The notes: a model not told the origin generated them from the sequence alone. 64,000 nt of DNA from Pseudomonas sp. R84 (GCF_009834515.1 NZ_CP019426.1:3151501-3215500), one strand, 5' to 3'. Shown: positions 26,653-36,743, counted from the first letter of the stretch. Translations and numbers: made by a program.

Positions 26653-29100
26653 GTGATTATTTCCAGACAGTTAACGGGATTGAAGCAGCTGCAAGCTTCG
26701 AGCTTCGAGCGGCAAGTTGAAAACTTCGGTTCGAATGTCAAATATGGCTTTTGCTCGAAGCTTGTCGCTCGCAGCTTGCAACTTACAGTGGCCAGCACGG
26801 TTTTTGGTCTGAGTTGTTCAGCCCATGCGTTTAGCCCGGCCACGGATGTCAGCGCCGATATTCGCCGCACTGCTTTTGGCGTGCCGCATATCCGCGCGCA
26901 AGACGAGCGCGGGCTGGGTTTTGGCATCGGCTATGCCTATGCGCAGGACAATCTGTGCCTGTTGGCCAACGAGATCGTGACGGTCAACGGCCAGCGCTCA
27001 CGTTACTTCGGCCCGGATCAGTTCACCGTCGAACAACGCGAAAACCGCGTCAGCGATGTGTTCTTTACCTGGCTCAATACGCCTGAAGCGGTCAGAGCAT
27101 TCTGGCAGGCGCAACCTGCGCAGGTGCGTGATCTGGTCGAGGGCTATGCGGCCGGTTACAACCGTTATCTGGCCGAGCGCCGTCCGCAAGGCTTGCCGCA
27201 ACAGTGTCAGGGCGAGTGGGTGCGAGAGATTGCACCGGAAGATCTGGTGAAGCTGACCCGCCGTCTGTTGGTCGAGGGCGGTGTTGGCCAGTTCGCCGAG
27301 GCCTTGGCCGGTGCTACACCGCCGCATGCGAGCGCCGCAATCGAACAAAACTCGCAGGCCTATCAGTTGGCCGATGCGCGTCAGCAGCGTTTTGCCCTGG
27401 ACCGTGGCAGTAACGCTGTCGCGGTGGGCAGCGAGCGCTCGTTCAACGGGCGCGGGATGTTACTGGCCAATCCGCACTTCCCTTGGGTCGGTGGCATGCG
27501 CTTTTATCAGATGCACCTGACCATTCCGGGCAAGCTCGACGTCATGGGCGCTGCCTTGCCAGGCCTGCCGATGATCAATATCGGCTTCAATCAGCACCTG
27601 GCCTGGACGCACACGGTCGATTCATCGAAACATTTCACACTCTATCGTCTGCAACTCGATCCGAAGGATTCCACGCGCTATCTGCTCGATGGCAAATCTC
27701 TGCCATTGAACAAGCAGACCGTCACCGTGCAGGTGAAACAGGCCGACGGGCAAGTGGTGCCGGTCTCGCGTGATGTCTACAGCTCACAATTCGGGCCGAT
27801 TGTGCAATGGCCGGGCAAGCTCGACTGGGACAACCAGTTCGCCTACAGCTTGCGCGACGCCAATATCGACAATGATCGGGTGCTGAACCAGTGGTACACG
27901 ATGAATCAGGCGTCCACACTTTCGGAGCTGCAGGATTCGGTGCACAAGATTCAGGGTATTCCGTGGGTCAACACCCTGGCCGTCGATGACAAGGGCCAGA
28001 CGCTGTACATGAACCTGTCGGTGGTGCCAAACGTCAACGCCGAGAAGCTAGCCAAGTGCAGCGACCCGCGTATCGGCACACAAATGATCGTGCTGGACGG
28101 TTCCAACAGTGCGTGCGCATGGGACATCGACCCGCAAGCTGCACAGAAAGGCATTTATGCCTCCAGCCAACTGCCGCAACTGCTGCGCAAGGATTTCGTC
28201 CAGCACTCCAATGACTCGGCATGGCTGGCCAACCCGGCGCAACCGCTAACCGGTTTCTCGCCGTTGATCAGTCAGGATGGCCAGCCGCTGGGCTTGCGCG
28301 CCCGGTTTGCTCTGGATCGTTTGAGCACGCTGAGCAAGAAAGGGCCGTTGGCGGTGAAGGATCTGCAGCAGATGGTGATGGACGATCAGGTGTATCTGGC
28401 GACGCAGGTGGTGCCGGATCTACTGAAGTTCTGTGCCGCGGACCTTGGCGCCGATGCTCAGGCCCTTAAACCGGTTTGCGTCAGCCTCAAGGCCTGGGAT
28501 GGCCGGGCCAATCTCGATTCGGGCGTGGGCCTGGTGCACTTCCAGAACATCATGCAGGCGTTGCAGGCTTCGCCGGATGTCTGGCGCGTGGCGTTCGATC
28601 CCAAGGATGCGCAACACACTCCGCGTGGCCTGGCCGTCGAGCAGCCGGCGGTGGCCAAGGCATTGCGTGAGGCCATGCTGGCGTCGGTCGAATCGACTAC
28701 AAAAATGGGTCTCAAGCCGCAAACCCGCTGGGGTGATATCCAGGTGGTCAGCAGTGGCGGGCAACAGACGCCGATTCACGGCGGGCCGGCTACCCTGGGA
28801 ATCTACAACGCCATCCAGAGCGTGCCCCGTGAGGACGGCAAACTCGAAGTGGTCAGTGGCACCAGCTACCTGCAAGTCGTGACCTTTGACGACAAGGGCC
28901 CGCACGCCCAAGGGCTGCTGGCGTTCTCGCTGTCGAGCGATCCTGCGTCGAAGTATTCGCGGGACCAGACCGAGGCGTTCTCGAAGAAGCAGTGGAGTGT
29001 GTTGCCGTTCACCGAACAGCAGATTCAGGCTGATCCGCAGTATCAGGTGCAGACTGTTCGTGAGACGTTGGACAAGGCGGGGAACGTTGCCGCTCAATAA
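26653..29100 (+). CDS. pvdQ: PvdQ-like acylase (penicillin acylase family)
   Basis: This 815-residue Ntn-hydrolase precursor resembles PvdQ, the periplasmic acylase that removes the fatty acyl chain from the pyoverdine precursor and can cleave acyl-homoserine lactones. The autoprocessing site is [14 protein letters not shown], with the beta-chain nucleophile at Ser253. GTG at 26653 is chosen because AGGAG lies 5 bp upstream and it gives [13 protein letters not shown]. The signal peptide then appears split: about 30 residues (13-43) encoded by an imperfect palindrome separate that start from [16 protein letters not shown]. Removing them restores a normal leader. [17 protein letters not shown] could still act as an internal h-region. 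A FecR gene lies downstream, convergent. Confidence 0.85.
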   Translation: MIISRQLTGLKQLQASSFERQVENFGSNVKYGFCSKLVARSLQLTVASTVFGLSCSAHAFSPATDVSADIRRTAFGVPHIRAQDERGLGFGIGYAYAQDNLCLLANEIVTVNGQRSRYFGPDQFTVEQRENRVSDVFFTWLNTPEAVRAFWQAQPAQVRDLVEGYAAGYNRYLAERRPQGLPQQCQGEWVREIAPEDLVKLTRRLLVEGGVGQFAEALAGATPPHASAAIEQNSQAYQLADARQQRFALDRGSNAVAVGSERSFNGRGMLLANPHFPWVGGMRFYQMHLTIPGKLDVMGAALPGLPMINIGFNQHLAWTHTVDSSKHFTLYRLQLDPKDSTRYLLDGKSLPLNKQTVTVQVKQADGQVVPVSRDVYSSQFGPIVQWPGKLDWDNQFAYSLRDANIDNDRVLNQWYTMNQASTLSELQDSVHKIQGIPWVNTLAVDDKGQTLYMNLSVVPNVNAEKLAKCSDPRIGTQMIVLDGSNSACAWDIDPQAAQKGIYASSQLPQLLRKDFVQHSNDSAWLANPAQPLTGFSPLISQDGQPLGLRARFALDRLSTLSKKGPLAVKDLQQMVMDDQVYLATQVVPDLLKFCAADLGADAQALKPVCVSLKAWDGRANLDSGVGLVHFQNIMQALQASPDVWRVAFDPKDAQHTPRGLAVEQPAVAKALREAMLASVESTTKMGLKPQTRWGDIQVVSSGGQQTPIHGGPATLGIYNAIQSVPREDGKLEVVSGTSYLQVVTFDDKGPHAQGLLAFSLSSDPASKYSRDQTEAFSKKQWSVLPFTEQQIQADPQYQVQTVRETLDKAGNVAAQ
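26685..26787. repeat. Imperfect palindromic repeat inside the 5' end of pvdQ
   Basis: The left arm (26685-26719) contains CTGCAAGCTTCGAGC and the right arm (26754-26787) contains CTCGAAGCTTGTCGCTCGCAG, which are imperfect inverted copies. CAGCT-GCAA-like sequence occurs at both outer edges. The segment is in frame with the acylase and encodes the residues that interrupt the leader peptide. Confidence 0.65.
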
Positions 29101-29124
29101 ACCCGAGCGTTAGTGGCGACGAGC

Positions 29125-29165
29125 CTGAAGGCCGCATCCTGCAAGGGTTGCGGCCTTCAGCTTTT
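29125..29165. terminator. Bidirectional terminator between pvdQ and fecR
   Basis: A perfect 12-bp stem, CTGAAGGCCGCA (29125-29136) with TGCGGCCTTCAG (29149-29160), is followed by CTTTTT on the plus strand. The right arm includes the stop codon of the convergent FecR gene. Confidence 0.85.
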
Positions 29166-30158
29166 TGGCGGCTGTTGCGGTATCGAGTTGATCACCGGGT
29201 TACCTTCCTTGTTGCGGCTCAGGTAGACCGGGAGCACCTTGGGCAGGCTGTTGGCGAGGTTGTTCAGCTCTTTGATGTTGTAGATGCCACCCACGCGAAT
29301 CGAACCGGTGCTGTTATCAGCCAGTTCGAGTGGATTGCTCAGATAACGGTTGATCAGTGGCAGTGCTTCGCTCAGCGCGAGGTTATCCAACACCAGTTTG
29401 CCGTTGCGCCAGGCCAATGAACTGTCATCGGAGTAGGTCTGGCTGATCTGCGGCATGTAATCGCCTTGCTTGTAGCGCGCCTGCATCGACGGGCCGAGGC
29501 GCAAGCCGTCACCTGGCAATGAACGATTGCTGGTGACCAGCACCGAACCTTCGATCAGGTTCACGCGCACCTGGTCCTGATACATCCAGACGTTGAACCG
29601 TGTTCCCGTGACCCGAATATTGCCTTCGCCTGCGCGGACGACAAACGGGTGGGCCGTGTCGTGACTGACCGTAAAGAACGCTTCACCTTTTTTCAGGGTG
29701 ACGCGGCGTTCGTCCTTGTAATTGCTGAAGGTCAGATCGGTGTTCAGGTTCAGTTCGATCTGGCTGCCGTCACTCAGTGTGACCTGCCGGACATTATCGG
29801 TGGCGGCGAAATGCTCATAGCTGTCGGGCAGCCAACCCAGGTTCCAGCCAGTGTAAGCGGCCAGGGGCAGGGCGAGCGCACAGACACCGGCTGCAATAGC
29901 GAATTGACGCCATGAGCGCGAAGGTCGCGGGGCTGGCACGACTGACGCAGATTCCGGACGAGGCAAGTGTTCCGCCACGTCCCAGATTTCCAGCATGGCT
30001 TCATATTCGAACGCATGCAGTGGATGTGCGTCGTGCCATTGCTTGAATGCGCGATGCTCTTCGTCCGTGCAGTCGGCGGCGTGCACACGCATGCACCAAT
30101 GCGCAGCGGCATCGGTGATCGCATCGTATTCGGCTTCCGAGAGGGTGTCTTGGGTCAT
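29157..30158 (-). CDS. FecR-family anti-sigma/sigma regulator
   Basis: This 333-residue inner-membrane protein transmits a TonB-receptor signal to an ECF sigma factor. The cytoplasmic N-terminus (about 8-60, AAHWCMRVHAADCTDEEHRAF and FEYEAMLEIWDVAEHL) is the DUF4880/sigma-binding part. One membrane helix lies at about 83-100 (FAIAAGVCALALPLAAYTGW), and a periplasmic FecR domain follows (VRQVTLSDGSQIELNLNTD, KKGEAFFTVSH). ATG 30158 is chosen for its AGGA site. No sigma-factor or receptor gene is adjacent, which is unusual. In P. aeruginosa fpvR sits near pvdQ, so an FpvR-like role in pyoverdine signalling is possible. Confidence 0.86.
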   Translation of the reverse strand: MTQDTLSEAEYDAITDAAAHWCMRVHAADCTDEEHRAFKQWHDAHPLHAFEYEAMLEIWDVAEHLPRPESASVVPAPRPSRSWRQFAIAAGVCALALPLAAYTGWNLGWLPDSYEHFAATDNVRQVTLSDGSQIELNLNTDLTFSNYKDERRVTLKKGEAFFTVSHDTAHPFVVRAGEGNIRVTGTRFNVWMYQDQVRVNLIEGSVLVTSNRSLPGDGLRLGPSMQARYKQGDYMPQISQTYSDDSSLAWRNGKLVLDNLALSEALPLINRYLSNPLELADNSTGSIRVGGIYNIKELNNLANSLPKVLPVYLSRNKEGNPVINSIPQQPPKS

Positions 30159-30310
30159 TGACTCGTCCTGATTTCGCACATTCTAACCTTGTCGGGAAGT
30201 GGCCGAGAACATCCGTCATGGCATTTACCCATCAAATTGGAACTTATTTTTCGCTCCGGCACCCAAAAAGCAGGACGCTTATGAACACTATCCACAAATG
30301 GAGTGAAAAA

Positions 30311-30580
30311 ATGATCAAAAAGACATTCGCAGCGTTAATTGCCACCGCCAGTTTGCTCAGCGCTGGTGCCGCGTTGGCCGATCGGCCGGGTGCGGGCTGG
30401 ATCACCATCGAAAAAGCCATCGAGACCATCAAGACCAAGGCCGGTTATGTCGAGGTTTATGAGATCGAGGCCGACAACAACGGCTACTGGAAGGGCGAGG
30501 GGCGCAAGGCTGATGGCGTTGTCTACGAGTTCCGCATCGACGGCGCGTCGGGCAATATACTGCGGGATCAGAAAGACTGA
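30311..30580 (+). CDS. PepSY domain periplasmic protein
   Basis: This 89-residue protein has a signal peptide (MIKKTFAALIATASLLSAGAALA) and a PepSY domain: WITIEKAIETIKTKAGYVEVYEIEADNNGYWKGEGRK, then VVYEFRIDGASGNIL. The ATG at 30311 has GGAG 8 bp upstream. PepSY modules are thought to inhibit proteases or bind small ligands in the periplasm. It is transcribed alone and followed directly by a strong terminator. Its partner is not evident. Confidence 0.88.
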   Translation: MIKKTFAALIATASLLSAGAALADRPGAGWITIEKAIETIKTKAGYVEVYEIEADNNGYWKGEGRKADGVVYEFRIDGASGNILRDQKD

Positions 30581-30604
30581 TCAACGCGCCCGCCGCTGAT
30601 TGGC

Positions 30605-30638
30605 AAAAGGCGCAGGTTTCGACCTGCGCCTTTTTTTT
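30605..30638 (+). terminator. Terminator of the PepSY gene
   Basis: The stem GGCGCAGGT/ACCTGCGCC has a TTCG tetraloop and is followed by eight T residues, with a run of A before it. It is a strong bidirectional-looking terminator between the PepSY gene and the convergent toxin-like gene. Confidence 0.92.
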
Positions 30639-30647
30639 GCGCCTGTT

Positions 30648-33600
30648 TCAGGGCAGCGGCACCGGGTCAAGTTGCCGGCCCATTTCGCAGACCAAACGGG
30701 CAATCGAATCAGCGTTGCGCAAGATCACGTCGATACGAACATCGGGTGAACCCTGATCCAGAAACGCATCCCGAGCCTTCTCCATATCAGGGCTGCGGGT
30801 CAATGTGAGGATTTCCTTGCCGAGGTCCTCGCCCCCCACAAACTGATCCAGGTCTACGAAGGAATCTTCTTGCCTGCTCCATCGCGCAAACAGTTCATCG
30901 CGAGGTGTTGTGATGGACAGGGCATCGGCCTGGAACCGCACCAGCTCCTCCTGAATGGCCCGCCCATATGAGGTGAGGGTGGTGATCAGGTCGTGAAACG
31001 GTCGGCGCGCCTCCAGCGAAGCGATATCTTCAGCGTTGGAAAACTGATGGGCAAACTCGTGGATGAGTGTCGCCGCTTGGGCATGGCCATCAATGTTGAA
31101 ATCGGCAGGCATGACCGGTTTGTACCCATCGAGTTGCGGGTGAAAGAAGTTCTCGGTGAAATGCACTTTTTTCTGGTCGTCGTTGTTCAGCACAAACGCA
31201 ATGATCGAGGAAAAATAGGTGTTGGAGCCGACCACGAAGCGTTCGGTATTCATCAGGTCATCGTCAGGGTCCACCAACGCCTTGCAGATGGGCACGATCG
31301 CTGTGTTGAGTTTGCTCAGCAGGTTCAGATCAACCTGGGGAACACCGAAAAACACCCTGAGAAAGCCGTCCAGCCGCGTACCGGGTACGTTGGCTTTCAG
31401 TTGCGCGAGGTTATGCAGGCAGTTGAAAGCATAAAAACGGGCGAGGTCGACGGCGTGCTGGATAACACGGGCCTTATGCGGATAATTGCGCCGGATTTCG
31501 TTCATGCCCATCGCCTCGATATTGATCAGGGCACGGCGATCCTGATTCACACTGTAGCGTTTGTACAAGGTCGACATGGCTTTGCCGTAATGCACCGCAT
31601 GGCGGTCGGGCGCCAGCAAAAGTCGCGATCCCACCTGGGTCAATGACGGGCCGGCGATGCCGTCATTGACCATCTGCCACATGGCGCCTGGCTGTTTTAT
31701 CTGCACAACCTTGCCATCAACGGCGGTGTAAGTACGCCTGCTGACCGGGTCTTCGAAAGTGCCTTTTTTAGTCTGGCGCTTGAGGTCTTCCAGTGCCACG
31801 GCGGGCGTTTCAAAGGTCTGCAGTTCAGTGCGCCAGGGCGAAGTGATCTTCAGCTGCGACCAGGCAGCGGGCGCTGGCGCGGGCGGCTTGGAGGTCGTGT
31901 CGATAATGTCGCTCTCTTCAGGCGGGGACGCGGTAGTCGTCGCTGCAGCAGTGGCTTCCGTGGACTCGATACTCAGCCGCCCCAGGCTGATCATCTGGAT
32001 GGCACCTTCGATAAACGACTTCAACGCGCGAGACCAGTGATGATCCTGCAGGTTTTCCGCCGAATCCTTGAACGCTTTGTAGGCCTGCCATAGAAACGTT
32101 ACGTACGAAATTTTGCCCGGCAGCAGCCCTGCGGTTACCTGGAAACCTCGACTGAACAGGTGCTTCGCAGCCTCCCAGTCGGCTTGTGCATGGCTCTTCA
32201 ACTGACAGGCGAGCAACTGGGGCAGGAGCTTGAGATTGTCCGCGTAGAACCTGTGCAGGAGATTGCCGGTGATGGCGTTGCTCGACACAGTCATCTCACT
32301 GGTTTCACCCTCGCTCGATTGCAATAACCCTGTAAACACCGATTGCTGCGCGGCCGGCAGTCGGCGAATCAGCAGATCCTGAAAGACGCCCGGCGTGTTT
32401 ACCGCGGCGATAAGGCTGGCCTCGTCAGTGAATTCTCGTAGCACCTGATCGGCATACGGCGCGTACAGCACCAGTGGCCCTGGATGGCCCTTGCCGGGGC
32501 CGATCACGTACAGACCCAGGGTTTGCACCGCGCTGGCGCCGGCGGTTTTGATCAGTGACAAAGGCGAGACGATGGCATGGGCGCCCTCAACCGCGGCACG
32601 TGCGATGCCGTCCGGCATGTCGAGCACCTGACAGAGTTGATCGAACGCACCACTCGACAACTGTTGTTGTAGCTTCAGTTCATGGGCGTGCTGCAGCAAT
32701 TGCCAAGGCAACTGGCGAAAGAAACGCTGTTGGCGTTCGTCGGCCTCGGCGTGGCCAGCCGACAGCGCGGCGGTCACGGCGTTGGCGTAGGTCGTCGGTA
32801 TATCCAGTGACAGCAACAGTTGCCGTACCGCGTTTTGATCGAGATCAGGCGGCAACGCTTTCGCGGTTTTCGAGATGACCGAGAAGCCTGTGCCTTGGGC
32901 GATGTTGACGTGGTTAAGGGCAAATTCGCTCAGCATGCGGGCGGGACCCGCCAAAGCCAGGTTGGGAATGATCTCGATGTCCTGCGGGTCGAGTTGCTGC
33001 CCGGGAAATCGTCCATCGAGGAGCGTTTTCAGCGTTTTGTTGACGTAGTCGGGCAGGGCGGTCAGGCCGCTGAGGTAATCCTTGTGGTCGACGACGCTGT
33101 GACGCCATTGCTCCAGCAGTTCGAGGTGCATTTGCTGCTCTTCGACTTGCGCCATGCCGAGCCAGGCGGGAAGTGACTGCTGTTGATTGATCGCCTTGGC
33201 GAGGTCGATGCCGCGCAGCAGGTTGGTAGCAATAGGCGTTTTTTTCAGACCATTGAGTGTCGGAGTCAGTCCGGACTGGTCTTTGAACCACTCGCGCGCG
33301 CGATCGCAACGCGCAAGGAAGTGCTCAATGCCGGATTGCACGCGGTTGTGCAGCACATTGTCTTCGATCAGGCGCAACGCGCCCAAGGTGTAGTCCTGAT
33401 GGAACAGCCAGTCCTCGGGGGCCAGGTTTTCCAGCAGCGACAGGCGTCCGACACTGTCCTTCAGGCGTCGCTCCAGTGCCCGTCGCGCACGGGTAACTCT
33501 CGGGAAAACTTCCAGCCCCTGAGCGGGCGTCCACACAATCGCCCGACCTGAATGCACGTCGTCAAGACCACCGCGCTCGGTCAGCAAGACACAGTGAGCC

Positions 33601-35486
33601 AGTGGCAGTGGCGCCTGGGTCTTGGGGTGCTGCACTGTGAGCGACCAGGCGTCAGGGCGAAAGCCATTGAGTGAACGCCGAGTGTCACGGCTCGGTTGAT
33701 CAGGATGGAACACGGTATCGACAATGGCCTGCGCAGCCGTGTCGAGCGAGCCACTGAGCACTCGTAGCGCGGCTTCCCCTGTGACGCCGACAAACAGTGA
33801 GTGGGCGAGTTTGTCCTTCATGTTTTCAAGAAAGCGCCGTTGCAACGTCGGCGTCACCAACGGCTGGCTTCTGAACATGCCCGTGAGCAAGGCATCGATT
33901 CCCGAAAAGGACCGAATCACCTCTTCTGCCTTGTGGGCGAGCACCACGGACGGCTGCTGGACGCCGGCCAGTACCGGCCGGGTCGACCAGCGTTCGCCGG
34001 CGTCCAGTTCCAGCAAGCGCTCATGAACCATCGCGCGGATGTCCAAGGCCTTGTCGAACAGAGCATGGATATCCACGGTGCCATCGCTTTGCCGGAACAC
34101 TTGCGTGGCGTAGGCAATGTTTTGCCGCTGCTTGGTGATGATGGCTTCGAACAATACTTTGAAGGTCTCGCCACCGATGTTTTCTCCGGTGACATGCGGG
34201 TGGTCGAAGCCGACGAAGCGTTTGCGCTCTTCGAGGTTCAGCAGCCCATACAGCTCATCCTCGTGACCGGGGGCGCGGAATTTGCTCAACACGGTGTTTT
34301 TCAGATCCAGATAATCGTGCAGGACTTGCAGGCCCATGGTCGGCGTGTAGAGGCACGCGTTGGCTTGAGTGATCATCAACGATCCCGCGAGTTCGACGTA
34401 ATTGGGCTCGTACTCCCACAAGCGCACGTTCTCGATGGTCGGGCGGCGTGCCGGCACCGCTGTGGGTTTGATGATGTGATGCAATATGGCGAACTGCGTG
34501 GCGTCGATGATCCCGCTTTCGCGTTTGATCAACAGTTCGGCGCGAGCCTGTTCCTCCAGTACCTGACTGAAAAAAGCGCGGCGCGCGGATCCCGCGATGG
34601 CCGGCGAGCTCCAGTATTTTTCCATTTCGCCAAACAGCAGCACCTGGAGTTTTTCCGAGGCTTGCTTGAGCGCGTTTTCCCATAGCGCCTGATCGCCGGC
34701 AAACGCTGCGCGCCCGGGGTTGGAGAATTCGTGCAACTGCTCGGCAGGCCATTGCGGGTGCCGATAAAACATCAGCAGTGCTTCGCTTAAACTCATGGAG
34801 GCGTGCCAATGCTTGTTCGCTACCGCCGTGGAGCGGGTGTCGCCGGCAGACGCATCGGTATAGAAATTCACCCGGGTGAGGGCCTGGCGGACGTTGGGAA
34901 AGTCCTCGCGCAACAGATTATCGAGGATTGTTTCCAGCAGGGACGAGAGCGATGGCAGTTGCTTCAATTCGCCAAGTACAGCCTCGGCATTGAGGCGCTG
35001 GGCGGCGCGAACAACTTCGATCTGGGTGTCGAAAATATCGTCGTCGAGGGTTTCGTAGGTCAGGGTAATGCCACTCTGTTCGGCGACGTTTCTGCGCTCG
35101 GATAACGCCAGAAACGCCAGAATGTCATCCTCTTCATCGGCTTTGTTCACGCGTATTTCGAGCAAGGTTTTAAGGGTTTTCAGGTCTTCGTATTGTTTGA
35201 TGCCCTCGTAGGGCGTGTAGAGAATCGCTCGTTTGTCCTCTGCGTTTTCACTGAGGATAAAACTGCCCGCCAATGTGACGGGGGCCAGTTTGCCGGCATT
35301 GAGGCGGATACGTTGGGCATGCATCGGCGGGGATTGTTTGCTGCGCATCGCATGGGTGGCCAGTTTGATATGGGCGAGCCATTTGAAGTCCGCCTCGTCG
35401 AGGCCGTGGGTTTTGCGCAGCGATGGCCACAAGCCGGGCGAATTCAAGGTTTCGGAGAAAAACAGGGGGGACGCCGGTTCAGACAT
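30648..35486 (-). CDS. Very large DUF6543/dermonecrotic-toxin-like protein with HEXXH motif
   Basis: This 1612-residue protein has no signal peptide. I recognise the overall type as the large Pseudomonas proteins with dermonecrotic-toxin-like DUF6543 domains, with repeated sections that include ILYTPYEGIKQYEDL, CLYTPTMGLQVLHDYLDL and LVLYAPYADQVLREFTDE. A Pro/Ala/Thr-rich linker lies mid-way through the C-terminal third. The C-terminal region contains HEFAHQF at about residues 1476-1482, a zinc metalloprotease motif, so the C-terminus may be a proteolytic effector domain. The ATG at 35486 has a GAGG site. No immunity-like gene is adjacent. Toxin activity is inferred only. Confidence 0.78.
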   Translation of the reverse strand: MSEPASPLFFSETLNSPGLWPSLRKTHGLDEADFKWLAHIKLATHAMRSKQSPPMHAQRIRLNAGKLAPVTLAGSFILSENAEDKRAILYTPYEGIKQYEDLKTLKTLLEIRVNKADEEDDILAFLALSERRNVAEQSGITLTYETLDDDIFDTQIEVVRAAQRLNAEAVLGELKQLPSLSSLLETILDNLLREDFPNVRQALTRVNFYTDASAGDTRSTAVANKHWHASMSLSEALLMFYRHPQWPAEQLHEFSNPGRAAFAGDQALWENALKQASEKLQVLLFGEMEKYWSSPAIAGSARRAFFSQVLEEQARAELLIKRESGIIDATQFAILHHIIKPTAVPARRPTIENVRLWEYEPNYVELAGSLMITQANACLYTPTMGLQVLHDYLDLKNTVLSKFRAPGHEDELYGLLNLEERKRFVGFDHPHVTGENIGGETFKVLFEAIITKQRQNIAYATQVFRQSDGTVDIHALFDKALDIRAMVHERLLELDAGERWSTRPVLAGVQQPSVVLAHKAEEVIRSFSGIDALLTGMFRSQPLVTPTLQRRFLENMKDKLAHSLFVGVTGEAALRVLSGSLDTAAQAIVDTVFHPDQPSRDTRRSLNGFRPDAWSLTVQHPKTQAPLPLAHCVLLTERGGLDDVHSGRAIVWTPAQGLEVFPRVTRARRALERRLKDSVGRLSLLENLAPEDWLFHQDYTLGALRLIEDNVLHNRVQSGIEHFLARCDRAREWFKDQSGLTPTLNGLKKTPIATNLLRGIDLAKAINQQQSLPAWLGMAQVEEQQMHLELLEQWRHSVVDHKDYLSGLTALPDYVNKTLKTLLDGRFPGQQLDPQDIEIIPNLALAGPARMLSEFALNHVNIAQGTGFSVISKTAKALPPDLDQNAVRQLLLSLDIPTTYANAVTAALSAGHAEADERQQRFFRQLPWQLLQHAHELKLQQQLSSGAFDQLCQVLDMPDGIARAAVEGAHAIVSPLSLIKTAGASAVQTLGLYVIGPGKGHPGPLVLYAPYADQVLREFTDEASLIAAVNTPGVFQDLLIRRLPAAQQSVFTGLLQSSEGETSEMTVSSNAITGNLLHRFYADNLKLLPQLLACQLKSHAQADWEAAKHLFSRGFQVTAGLLPGKISYVTFLWQAYKAFKDSAENLQDHHWSRALKSFIEGAIQMISLGRLSIESTEATAAATTTASPPEESDIIDTTSKPPAPAPAAWSQLKITSPWRTELQTFETPAVALEDLKRQTKKGTFEDPVSRRTYTAVDGKVVQIKQPGAMWQMVNDGIAGPSLTQVGSRLLLAPDRHAVHYGKAMSTLYKRYSVNQDRRALINIEAMGMNEIRRNYPHKARVIQHAVDLARFYAFNCLHNLAQLKANVPGTRLDGFLRVFFGVPQVDLNLLSKLNTAIVPICKALVDPDDDLMNTERFVVGSNTYFSSIIAFVLNNDDQKKVHFTENFFHPQLDGYKPVMPADFNIDGHAQAATLIHEFAHQFSNAEDIASLEARRPFHDLITTLTSYGRAIQEELVRFQADALSITTPRDELFARWSRQEDSFVDLDQFVGGEDLGKEILTLTRSPDMEKARDAFLDQGSPDVRIDVILRNADSIARLVCEMGRQLDPVPLP

Positions 35487-35702
35487 GATCAAGCCTCGGT
35501 AGGGCGCGCGTGTTCGGCACGCAAGTGAGGCCCAGCCTACAAAGCACAGGTGCTGCGTCGGTGGTAGATAGTTATCGCACTGGCGGCGAAGTTTGCTGAT
35601 CTCACGGCCAAGGGTTGACAGGCAGTTGTCAGGGCATGGTTAATCGGCGAGCAAGTCGTCCGTACGCTGTTGTTCCCTCCAATAATCATTCTGGAGCTTC
35701 AG

Positions 35703-36743
35703 ATGTCTGCGCCACACGATCAGGTGTCCTCTGCTGTCTCGTCCTCGTTATCCCTCGAAGCGCTGACGCAATTGCTTGAAACGATTTTCCTGCGCCACGG
35801 TACCTCCGCCGACGTCGCGCAAGTACTGGCCGCCAACTGCGCCGGGGCCGAGCGCGACGGCGCCCACAGCCATGGCGTGTTCCGCATGCCCGGGTATGTC
35901 TCGACCCTCAAGAGCGGCTGGGCCAACGGCCAAGCGGTGCCACACGTCGAAGATGTCGCGTCGGGATTTGTCCGTGTCGATGCCGGCAACGGGTTCGCTC
36001 AACCGGCACTTGCCGCCGCCCGGCCGTTGTTGGTGGAGAAGGCGCGCAACGCCGGGATTGCCGTGTTGGCGATTCGCAACTCTCACCACTTCGCCGCACT
36101 GTGGCCGGACGTCGAGCCATTTGCCGATGAAGGTCTGGTGGCGCTCAGCGTGGTCAACAGCATGACCTGCGTGGTGCCCCACGGCGCCGACCGGCCGCTG
36201 TTCGGCACCAACCCGATCGCGTTCGCCGCGCCACGGGCCGGTGCGGCGCCGATTGTCTTCGACCTCGCCACCAGTGCGATCGCCCATGGCGACGTGCAGA
36301 TTGCTGCGCGCAAAGGTGAGCGGCTGCCGGCCGGGATGGGCGTGGACAGCCTCGGTCAACCGACTCAGGATCCCAAGGCGATTCTTGAGGGCGGGGCGTT
36401 GTTGCCGTTTGGCGGCCATAAAGGCTCGGCGCTGTCGATGATGGTCGAACTGTTGGCCGCAGCGCTGACCGGGGGGAATTTTTCTTTCGAGTTCGACTGG
36501 TCCAATCATCCTGGGGCGAAAACGCCGTGGACCGGGCAATTGTTGATCGTCATCGACCCGAGCAAAGCCGCCGGGCAGAGTTTTGCCGAGCGCAGTGGGG
36601 AATTGGTGCGGCAGATGCACGGCGTCGGGCTCAAGCGTTTGCCGGGGGATCGTCGGCATTGGCAGCGCAGCAAGTCGCTGGCGGAGGGGATTGTGCTGGA
36701 TGGGCAGACATTGGCGCAGTTGCGTGAGTTGGCGGGGGTGTGA
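35703..36743 (+). CDS. dpkA: Ldh-family reductase, probably delta1-piperideine-2-carboxylate reductase
   Basis: This 346-residue NAD(P)H-dependent oxidoreductase belongs to the malate/L-lactate dehydrogenase-like family. It begins at the ATG at 35703 (MSAPHDQ). GAERDGAHSHGVFRMPGYV and LAIRNSHHFAALWPDVEPFA contain the family His residues, PLFGTNPIAFAAPR follows, and LLPFGGHKGSALSMMVELLAAAL is near the C-terminus. These patterns resemble Pseudomonas DpkA, which reduces delta1-piperideine-2-carboxylate and delta1-pyrroline-2-carboxylate in D-lysine and D-proline catabolism. Related malate or ureidoglycolate dehydrogenases remain possible. It appears monocistronic. Confidence 0.78.
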   Translation: MSAPHDQVSSAVSSSLSLEALTQLLETIFLRHGTSADVAQVLAANCAGAERDGAHSHGVFRMPGYVSTLKSGWANGQAVPHVEDVASGFVRVDAGNGFAQPALAAARPLLVEKARNAGIAVLAIRNSHHFAALWPDVEPFADEGLVALSVVNSMTCVVPHGADRPLFGTNPIAFAAPRAGAAPIVFDLATSAIAHGDVQIAARKGERLPAGMGVDSLGQPTQDPKAILEGGALLPFGGHKGSALSMMVELLAAALTGGNFSFEFDWSNHPGAKTPWTGQLLIVIDPSKAAGQSFAERSGELVRQMHGVGLKRLPGDRRHWQRSKSLAEGIVLDGQTLAQLRELAGV

